DNA of 39,180 nucleotides from NCBI GenBank assembly GCA_023388835.1, contig JAEWFK010000093.1:1-39180 (forward strand), in the 5' to 3' direction. Below the pieces are notes generated by a model. The model did no database searches. It was not told the origin of the DNA and was given only the letters and a program-made list of their open reading frames with translations. The stretch is from Pseudomonadota bacterium (GTDB lineage Bacteria > Pseudomonadota > Gammaproteobacteria > Burkholderiales > Burkholderiaceae_B). This document shows positions 33,474-39,180 of the stretch, one piece after another; position 1 is the first letter of the stretch; each line of letters starts with the position of its first letter. Made by a program: the position numbers and the translations under genes.

Positions 33474-33833
33474 TCAACCATCCAACGGGCTGCCCCGCTG
33501 CAACGGGTCAACTTGGCAAGCGTGCCATTGCGGAAACTGGGTGTCGCGACAGGATAACTCGGCACGGGCCGAGATGCTGTTTTGGCAAAGCGAGGAATGC
33601 AGCTGTTCCAGCTTCTTGTCGGTCAAGCCCTTGGCGGCTGCTTCTTCGGCACTTTGCTTCAGGGTGCGTCGTAGCCGGTCTGCATAGAATTCACGCATCG
33701 CGTGGTAGTCCTCTGCGGACACCTTGACGCCGACGACACGATTGCGTCGCGTGACCTGAATCGGTTCGCGCTGCACCCGGTCGATCAGTTCACCGAATCG
33801 AGTTTTTTCTTCATTGGCAGTGAAGGTTTGCAT
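33474..33833 (-). CDS. Phd/YefM-type antitoxin with foreign C-terminal tail, toxin absent
   Basis: 119 aa. Residues 1-78 match the Phd/YefM family (MQTFTANEEKTRFGELIDRV, QREPIQVTRRNRVVGVKVSA, EDYHAMREFY). Antitoxins of this type normally stop at about 75-95 aa, next to or overlapping a toxin gene. Here, after LTDKKLEQL, the frame runs about 40 residues through sequence without family likeness. None of the other frames downstream (33395-33600) encodes a recognisable PIN, RelE/ParE or Doc toxin, and the Lrp-type gene is reached from the other side. It is best read as an orphan left by loss of the toxin gene. Confidence 0.65.
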   Translation of the reverse strand: MQTFTANEEKTRFGELIDRVQREPIQVTRRNRVVGVKVSAEDYHAMREFYADRLRRTLKQSAEEAAAKGLTDKKLEQLHSSLCQNSISARAELSCRDTQFPQWHACQVDPLQRGSPLDG

Positions 33834-34165
33834 CTCGGCCTACTCGTGCGAGTCTACGAGCCAACTTACTTCAATCGTTCGATTCGTTCAATTGGCTTGA
33901 ATTGGTTGGTTAGAATCCAACCTCCGAGTGCAGCTACGCATCGGTGTGTTCCGCAACCAGTCCTGGAGCCATGGCCATCTAGTGTCGATTAACGGCCAGA
34001 AGCAGTCCTTCATCATCTAAGGAGTCCGTTATTTTTTCGTCTGCTATTCGCAAGAAAGCAGACATCTATGGTGTATGAGGGGAGGATTGGAAGTGTGGAC
34101 ACTGGCGCCTCTGAACCCATTCACAGCCGGGTGCGCTCGCATGATTGTCTTGCTGGATAGCGGCG
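33834..34165. other. Intergenic stretch between the antitoxin gene and the decarboxylase-like gene
   Basis: No gene was seen in these 332 bases. It holds the upstream region of the antitoxin gene, with short repeats of TTCAATCG/TTCGATTCG/TTCAATTGG (about 33871-33900) and a dyad GGTTGG-N7-CCAACC (33904-33922) that could be an antitoxin-type operator. The remainder has no recognisable element. Confidence 0.4.
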
Positions 34166-34783
34166 CTACGCTGGGAAGGCTGTTAGTCCAGGCGTTGTTG
34201 AACCACTGGAACCGGGCGTACGGGCCACATTCATGACCCAGCACACCATGACGAAGTAGCCCACAAGCGCCGTGAGCTCTACCGTCCCCGGCTGCCCAAA
34301 ACAGGAGATTGCGTCGGTATAGGTTTCATCACTGACCCCATGTCTGAGCATCAATTCGCTGACAAAATCAACTGCACATGCTTCGTTGACGGACAGACCG
34401 CGCGGGCGCCTTCCCGCTGCCAGTGAGTCGATTGCCTCCGGCGGCACGCCTGCCTTGATGGCTAAAGGCGCGTGAGTCTGCCATTCAAACTGATTGCTTG
34501 TCTCCCTTGCAACGACACAAATAGAAAGTTCGCGTATGTTGTCCGGTAGCACGCCATCAAATCGCAGAGCTTCACCAGCCTTCCCGATGCGTTCCATCAG
34601 CACTGGCGTCTGTAGCAATGGGATGAAGGGACCGAAGATTGCCTTACGCGGGCCGTTAATGATGGCGTCAGCCGCTGTCCGTTGCACATCGCTCATGGCA
34701 TCATGCTCGGGAACGCGCAATCGCTCCGATGTCGAAAAACCAAACCCCTGCGGGGTGCCCCTGAGATCGGTAGAGTTGCTCAT
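34166..34783 (-). CDS. Carboxymuconolactone decarboxylase/AhpD-like family protein
   Basis: 205 aa; ATG 34783 is preceded by TAAGGAAT. The family region has RELSICVVARETSNQFEWQT followed by HAPLAIKAGVPPEAIDSL, giving the E-W-x-x-H-x-x-x-A pattern; no CxxC pair is present, so it is not a thiol peroxidase partner of the AhpD kind. The C-terminal VGYFVMVCWVMNVARTP is the usual last helix. The substrate is unknown. It begins 9 bases after the stop of the MFS gene and is co-transcribed with it, so the two probably serve import and breakdown of one compound under the divergent LysR regulator. Confidence 0.8.
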   Translation of the reverse strand: MSNSTDLRGTPQGFGFSTSERLRVPEHDAMSDVQRTAADAIINGPRKAIFGPFIPLLQTPVLMERIGKAGEALRFDGVLPDNIRELSICVVARETSNQFEWQTHAPLAIKAGVPPEAIDSLAAGRRPRGLSVNEACAVDFVSELMLRHGVSDETYTDAISCFGQPGTVELTALVGYFVMVCWVMNVARTPGSSGSTTPGLTAFPA

Positions 34784-34792
34784 TGATATTCC

Positions 34793-36001
34793 TTAGTGAA
34801 GATTGTGACGATGTGCCTCTCGCCATAGGTAAAAAGCGCTTAAAAGCAAGCCGGCTGCTGACAGCGCCAAGGCAGAATTCAACGCCGTGGAGTAATCGGC
34901 GGTGAGCTGGCCAATTGCAACAGACGCAATAGGACCCATCAATTGTCCGAACGCGAACCCCGCAGTCATTCGCCCCAAAATCTCAGTGGCATTGCCTTGA
35001 GCACGGGCTCGGGCTTCCTGCATGCCAAGCATCGTCACCACCATGAAAGTGCCGCCCACCAATAAAGCGGCAATGGTCACACTGACAAGCGAATCCCAAA
35101 TACCGGGCAGCACCACGCCAATCGCCATAAGGACGTGGGAAGCTGCCCATACGCTTAGACGATTTGCTTTTTTCAGCCCCCAGGCCACTACCACCGTGGA
35201 CGCTGCCGCAGCGATCCCGAATATGGGCCAAGCCCAACCGAATACTTGAGGATCATCGATCAGTTGCCGAGCCAATTCAGGCAGATAGGTTGCCGGCAGG
35301 ATGTAGCCGAATCCGAACAGGGTATAGCAGACAATCAGGCCGCCGGTATTGGACGCTGCATCGCGAGAGGGTCTTTGCAGAGCTGACGCCTGTGTGTCCA
35401 GAACGGGGACCGGCAGGTGCCAACATACTGCTAATGGAATTAGTACGACTATTGCCGCGAGGGACGCCAACTCAATCCACATCTTCAACGATGACACTTC
35501 GGGCCCGGCGACGATAAGACAAAACATGCCTACTGCCGCAATACCAAGCCCGACACCCGCGAAAATAACCCCAGCCAGATTAGGGCGTCCAAAAGAGGCA
35601 AGCCACCCCAAGCCCCATGCGCTCGTGGCGACTAAGGTCCAGGCGCTCATCAGTCCTGCTACAAACCGAAGGATCGCCCAAGAAGTAACGGACGAGGTCC
35701 AACCCACGGCCGCAGTGACTGCCACGGAGCTGATCAGCCCTATAGCAAGAAGCATTGCGGACTTCACCTTTATTCGGGCTGTCAGCAAAGCCCCCACAAG
35801 GTATCCGAGGTAATTGCTGGCCGCGAGCAGCGCACCAGCTTCACTATTAAGCAGGCCATCTCGGACCATCAAAGGAAAAAGCGGGGTGAAGGCGAAACGA
35901 CCCACCCCCATGGCAACCGCTAGGGAGATCATTGCTGCGACACAGACCACCACGGCAGCGGGATCCGATTTAGCACGGCGAGCAAGGGCTGAAATCATCA
36001 T
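34793..36001 (-). CDS. YbfB/YjiJ-family MFS transporter
   Basis: 402 aa with about 12 membrane helices. The early AMGVGRFAFTPLFPLMVRDG and NYLGYLVGALLTARIK are the signature of the YbfB/YjiJ subfamily. Two consecutive ATG codons (36001 and 35998) are possible starts. Substrates of the family are not established. It is first in a two-gene unit with the decarboxylase-like gene and divergent from a LysR gene 64 bases away. Confidence 0.87.
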   Translation of the reverse strand: MMISALARRAKSDPAAVVVCVAAMISLAVAMGVGRFAFTPLFPLMVRDGLLNSEAGALLAASNYLGYLVGALLTARIKVKSAMLLAIGLISSVAVTAAVGWTSSVTSWAILRFVAGLMSAWTLVATSAWGLGWLASFGRPNLAGVIFAGVGLGIAAVGMFCLIVAGPEVSSLKMWIELASLAAIVVLIPLAVCWHLPVPVLDTQASALQRPSRDAASNTGGLIVCYTLFGFGYILPATYLPELARQLIDDPQVFGWAWPIFGIAAAASTVVVAWGLKKANRLSVWAASHVLMAIGVVLPGIWDSLVSVTIAALLVGGTFMVVTMLGMQEARARAQGNATEILGRMTAGFAFGQLMGPIASVAIGQLTADYSTALNSALALSAAGLLLSAFYLWREAHRHNLH

Positions 36002-36044
36002 GGACTGATTAAAGTCTATTTACGGCTCAATGAATAATGAATAA

Positions 36045-36067
36045 ATATGGGATACCATTCTCCATAT
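36045..36067. promoter_or_regulatory. Dyad overlapping the LysR start codon
   Basis: ATATGG (36045-36050) and CCATAT (36062-36067) form a perfect 6-base dyad with an 11-base spacer. The right arm overlaps the ATG at 36066. In this short divergent gap it is a plausible site for the LysR protein acting on itself and on the MFS unit. Confidence 0.4.
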
Positions 36068-37022
36068 GAGAACAATTGATTTAGAATCCTTGATCGTCTT
36101 CCAAGCTGTCGTGGAAGAAGGCGGCGTGATTCGGGCAGCGGAGAAGCTGCACCGTGTGCCCTCAAACGTGACGGCCCGTATCCGGAAACTGGAGGAATAC
36201 TTGGGCGTACGCTTGTTCCGCCGACAAGGGCGTACGCTGAGTCTTTCGTCTGAAGGCCAGACCCTTCTCAACTATTCAGTGCGGCTTCTCAGGTTGGCGG
36301 ACGAAGCGGTCAATGAGTTGCGCACGGGGAAGCCTCAGGGAATGTTTCGGCTCGGCTCTCTGGAGAGCACGGCAGGAAGCCGTCTGGCCCCCATTCTTTC
36401 CCGCTACCACACCGAGAACCCTGGGGTGGTCGTGGAACTCATTACCGGCACTACGGGCGCTCTTGTCAATCGCGTCATGAGTTTCGAAATCGAAGCCGCT
36501 TTCGTGTCCGAGCCGTTCACCGCATCGGAACTTGAGTCGACGGCAGTATTCCGCGAAGAGTTGGTTCTGGTTACCTCCAAGGAGACCGGAAACGTCCTCA
36601 CAGCCAAGGATTTGAGGCAAAGTACGATGATTGCCTTCGCCCATGGTTGCTCCTACCGGAAGAGGCTCGAAGAATGGCTAGGCAGTGACAATGTGATGCC
36701 TCAACGTGTTCTCGAGTTCGGATCGTATCAAGGCATGATTGCCTGCGTAGCTGCCGGCACCGGCTTTGCGATTGTGCCAAAGTCCGTACTGATAGCCTTG
36801 CAAGCGACAGAAAAGGTGAATCAGCATATGCTGCCAAAGCGGTTTTCCATCAATCGTACCCATCTCGTGTGGCGCGGCCATCCCTCTCTTGCCTTGGAAG
36901 GGCTGCTCAATATCTTACAGATTGGAGACGCCCAGCATGGAAGCGGAAGCTTCCATGGGCGATTAGATATTGATCAAACGTCCGCTACACCCTTGAGAGG
37001 AGACGCACGACAAGTAGGGTGA
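36066..37022 (+). CDS. LysR-family transcriptional regulator
   Basis: 318 aa. The N-terminal winged HTH reads DLESLIVFQAVVEEGGVIRA, then VPSNVTARIRKLEEYLGVRL; note VPSNVTARI in the recognition helix, as in the PtrR/YneJ-like branch. The effector domain begins near residue 95 (MFRLGSLESTAGSRLAPILS). The C-terminal ~35 residues after LLNILQIGD are polar and may be extra. It is divergent from the YbfB-type MFS gene and the decarboxylase-like gene, which are its probable targets. No strong Shine-Dalgarno is seen at ATG 36066. Confidence 0.88.
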   Translation: MRTIDLESLIVFQAVVEEGGVIRAAEKLHRVPSNVTARIRKLEEYLGVRLFRRQGRTLSLSSEGQTLLNYSVRLLRLADEAVNELRTGKPQGMFRLGSLESTAGSRLAPILSRYHTENPGVVVELITGTTGALVNRVMSFEIEAAFVSEPFTASELESTAVFREELVLVTSKETGNVLTAKDLRQSTMIAFAHGCSYRKRLEEWLGSDNVMPQRVLEFGSYQGMIACVAAGTGFAIVPKSVLIALQATEKVNQHMLPKRFSINRTHLVWRGHPSLALEGLLNILQIGDAQHGSGSFHGRLDIDQTSATPLRGDARQVG

Positions 37023-37629
37023 CTGGTGTCCGCTTTGGGTCGAAACCAGCCGTTCGCAAATGCTCGCTTTCGACGCTGAGCCGCCATTGAAATAAAATCG
37101 GCACAGCAGTCATTCAGCCGCATGGCAAGCTTAACGCCAAGGCTTTCAACGGGCTGGAGGTATAGTGTTTATAACGAATTCGTTCACAGACCTAATATCG
37201 CAACCCTATGGGGCGCAGAGGGACGACGGATTTTATGGCAGAATTTGGGGTACGTATTTTCATACAGCATGCGCCCCGCAGAATTAGGCCGCGAGCCCCT
37301 AATCCACAAGAGGTTGTTGTCAGCACGAATGCGTGAAAGGCCGTCAAGCGCAATGCTTTCGGAAAATGGAACATTTGAGACTGCAGTGGCAGCCGGGTAT
37401 TGGCACTATGACAACGACGCATAGCATCACTATCATTCCAGCGGACCGCCTTCAGCAGCCGTTGAATTCAGACGTTGAATGTTCGCTTTCACTAACAGCC
37501 GCCGACGGCTCCTGGCCGATAAGAGACGATACTGCAGTTATCGACCTTCAGAATCTCAGCAGTAGTCGCCGACGACGACCATCTACTCTCTGACAGCCCG
37601 CTCCGAGGGGTAGCGTAAAATCCGCCCTC
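37023..37629. other. 607-base region without a convincing gene; possible degenerate repeat remnants
   Basis: A 100-codon plus-strand frame (37122-37424) has no family features, no ribosome binding site and atypical composition, and is not called. Two stretches, about 37027-37075 (TGTCCGCTTTGGGTCGAAAC) and about 37500-37590 (ACGGCTCCTGGCCGATAAG then TATCGACCTTC), resemble from memory degenerate repeat debris common between genes in proteobacteria; this is not proven. The right end holds the upstream region of the methyltransferase gene. Confidence 0.35.
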
Positions 37630-38685
37630 ATGCGCTTCTCCGATTTCGACCAACGTCTCGCCGCTCTCGGCGCCCTGCCCGTTCATCGTGGCCGGCTCGT
37701 GCGCGTCTGGCTTAAAGGGCAAGCGCTCGACATGGGCACGCGCCGGCGAAGCTCCGAGCACTTTCTACCTCTCTCGCTACGCGACGCCGTGCCTGACTTG
37801 ACGGCAGAACTGGACGGCCTCGCCCGCATTAGTTCCGAACACGCCGGCAATGACGGCTCGCGCTTGCTTGTCGAACTCGCCGACGGGCAGATGGTGGAAA
37901 GCGTGCTGTTGCCGCGCGACGGACTCTGCGTCTCCACTCAGGTGGGCTGCGCGGTCGGCTGCCGCTTCTGCATGACCGGCAAGAGCGGCCTGATCCGCCA
38001 GGTCACGAGCATGGAAATCCTTGCTCAGGTCGTGTTGGCGCGACGTCTGCGCGCGGTGAAGAAAGTCGTCTTCATGGGCATGGGTGAACCGGCGCACAAC
38101 CTCGACAACGTGCTCGAAGCCATTGACCTGCTCGGTACCGAAGGCAATATCGGCCACAAGAATCTCGTGTTCTCCACCGTGGGCGACCTGCGCGTGTTCG
38201 ACGCCCTGCCGCGACAACGCGTCAAACCCGCCCTGGCACTATCGCTGCACACCACCAAAGCCGAACTGCGCGAACACCTGCTGCCGCGCGCGCCGAAAAT
38301 TTCGCCTGAAGAACTCGTCGAACTTGGCGAGAAATACGCTCGCGACACCCACTATCCAATCCAGTATCAATGGACGCTGCTCAGCGGCATCAACGACGGC
38401 GACGACGAACTCAATGCAATCGTGCGTCTGCTAAAGGGCAAGTACGGCGTGCTCAACGTCATTCCCTTTAATAACCTCGAAGGGAATGACTACCAGCGCC
38501 CCGATTCCGAGCGCATCCGCGAGATCGTCCGCTCTCTGCATAGCCGTGGTGTGCTGACTAAGGTGAGGAATAGCGCAGGGCAGGATGTGGACGGTGGCTG
38601 TGGCCAGTTGCGCGCTCGTGCCGTAGGCGCAGCGCAAGTGGTGCAGCTGCGCCGTAAGCGCATTGCAACGCGGGAAATCGCCTAG
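37630..38685 (+). CDS. RlmN/Cfr-family radical SAM RNA methyltransferase (paralogue type)
   Basis: 351 aa. The radical SAM cluster is CAVGCRFC, the CxxxCxxC of the RlmN/Cfr family (C107, C111, C114), after LCVSTQVG. MGMGEPAHNLDNV is the SAM-binding stretch, LALSLHTTKAELREHLLPRA the core, and VRNSAGQDVDGGCGQL carries the methyl-carrying cysteine C324. The family methylates A2503 of 23S rRNA (C2 in RlmN, C8 in Cfr). The N-terminal region is shorter than in housekeeping RlmN, so this may be the second RlmN-like copy some proteobacteria carry; the target nucleotide cannot be decided here. It starts at ATG 37630 without a strong Shine-Dalgarno. Confidence 0.88.
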   Translation: MRFSDFDQRLAALGALPVHRGRLVRVWLKGQALDMGTRRRSSEHFLPLSLRDAVPDLTAELDGLARISSEHAGNDGSRLLVELADGQMVESVLLPRDGLCVSTQVGCAVGCRFCMTGKSGLIRQVTSMEILAQVVLARRLRAVKKVVFMGMGEPAHNLDNVLEAIDLLGTEGNIGHKNLVFSTVGDLRVFDALPRQRVKPALALSLHTTKAELREHLLPRAPKISPEELVELGEKYARDTHYPIQYQWTLLSGINDGDDELNAIVRLLKGKYGVLNVIPFNNLEGNDYQRPDSERIREIVRSLHSRGVLTKVRNSAGQDVDGGCGQLRARAVGAAQVVQLRRKRIATREIA

Positions 38686-38757
38686 GTCAAGGCTATCCGC
38701 CCCTAGCCATAAGCACTTTTTCGACAGTTCCGCTCACGACCCGAAGCGGACCGCGAA

Positions 38758-39180
38758 TCATGACCTGTGATGTAAGTCTTTTCGCATCAGCGCATTTTGC
38801 AGTATCACGCCTCGCCGAACAGGAAATCGTCGCTCCTCCATTTGAAAACCGTGATATAAAAAGAATGGCTCAGCGCTCTTGCTCACATCTGCCGTGAGTT
38901 GGCTGATTCCCAGTAACTTGGCTTCATCATGGATACGACTCATTAGCAAGGTGCCGACGCCTTGTCGCGGATATGCCCCCGACACAAAGAAATGATCGAT
39001 GTATCCATTGGGCTGAATGTCAGCGTATCCCGCAATTTCACCTTCGGTCTCAGCGATGAACGGCCGTAATTCCCTCATGTGGCTGGCCCACACTTCTGGG
39101 TCACGGTCTGCCTGCGCCCAAGCCTCTATTTGTGCAGCGGTGTAGTCACGTGACGCGATGTCATATACAGCCGATAGAAA
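38758..39180 (-). CDS. GNAT-family N-acetyltransferase, YafP-like (partial, runs off right edge)
   Basis: The frame is open from the window edge: 140 codons are visible, starting FLSAVYDIASRDYTAAQIEA, which matches the N-terminal part of YafP-type acetyltransferases; so the GTG at 39093 is internal, not the start. The acetyl-CoA site is VSGAYPRQGVGTLLMSRI (R/Q-x-x-G-x-G/A), preceded by GYIDHFFV and followed by FFLYHGFQ. The substrate is unknown. The 5' end with the start codon lies outside the window. Confidence 0.88.
   Translation of the reverse strand, partial: FLSAVYDIASRDYTAAQIEAWAQADRDPEVWASHMRELRPFIAETEGEIAGYADIQPNGYIDHFFVSGAYPRQGVGTLLMSRIHDEAKLLGISQLTADVSKSAEPFFLYHGFQMEERRFPVRRGVILQNALMRKDLHHRS

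Noticed and set aside
33335..33565. Possible toxin partner of the Phd/YefM antitoxin
   Set aside because: The translation shows no PIN, RelE/ParE or Doc motif and is mainly antisense spacer next to the Lrp-type gene end.
37122..37424. 100-codon plus-strand frame in the 607-base gap
   Set aside because: No ribosome binding site, no domain, and it overlaps what looks like repeat debris.

Overview
The window is GC-rich DNA that looks like a betaproteobacterial chromosome, most likely Burkholderiales/Alcaligenaceae (Bordetella/Achromobacter-like). The pointers are two Bug-type tripartite tricarboxylate receptor genes, CoA-transferase and citryl-CoA-lyase catabolic genes beside LysR regulators, and a SorAB-type sulfite dehydrogenase. 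This placement is inference from gene content; no rRNA or species marker is present. There is no integrase, transposase, CRISPR array or prophage.

Layout. 1-7970 (all minus strand): tRNA-Thr(GGT), a hypothetical gene, a SapC-family gene, then a compact type I secretion operon (ABC exporter, HlyD/AprE adaptor, TolC-like channel), and at the left edge a partial autotransporter-like passenger gene that runs out of the window. 8102-12793: an MBL-fold hydrolase, an exonuclease plus GIY-YIG nuclease fusion with a LexA/SOS box upstream, and a FAD oxidoreductase/YkvI-like transporter pair. 12800-16873: a CoA-transferase, citryl-CoA lyase and Bug receptor operon with a divergent LysR gene. 16874-22086: a REP-like palindrome, dbpA, a small RHH-like protein, a YaiI-family protein, a decayed SDR-like gene and an oligopeptidase B-like peptidase. 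22022-27554: a TonB-dependent receptor/MFS operon with a Fur-like operator, divergent from sorA and sorB.

28200-37600 looks accessory: GC is visibly lower and several genes are broken or orphaned. It holds an unrecognised PD-(D/E)XK-type nuclease candidate, a truncated Bug receptor, a diaminopropionate ammonia-lyase/M20 amidohydrolase pair with a divergent Lrp-type regulator, an orphan Phd/YefM antitoxin with no toxin, and a carboxymuconolactone-decarboxylase-like/YbfB-type MFS pair with a divergent LysR gene. The right edge returns to GC-rich sequence with an RlmN/Cfr-family radical SAM methyltransferase and a partial GNAT acetyltransferase.

The least explained items are the PD-(D/E)XK protein with its membrane-anchored neighbour, the SOS-controlled exonuclease/GIY-YIG fusion, the REP-like element with two competing hairpins, and the duplicated start region plus double terminator between sorA and sorB. 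No complete, clearly new multi-gene system can be proven from the sequence alone.
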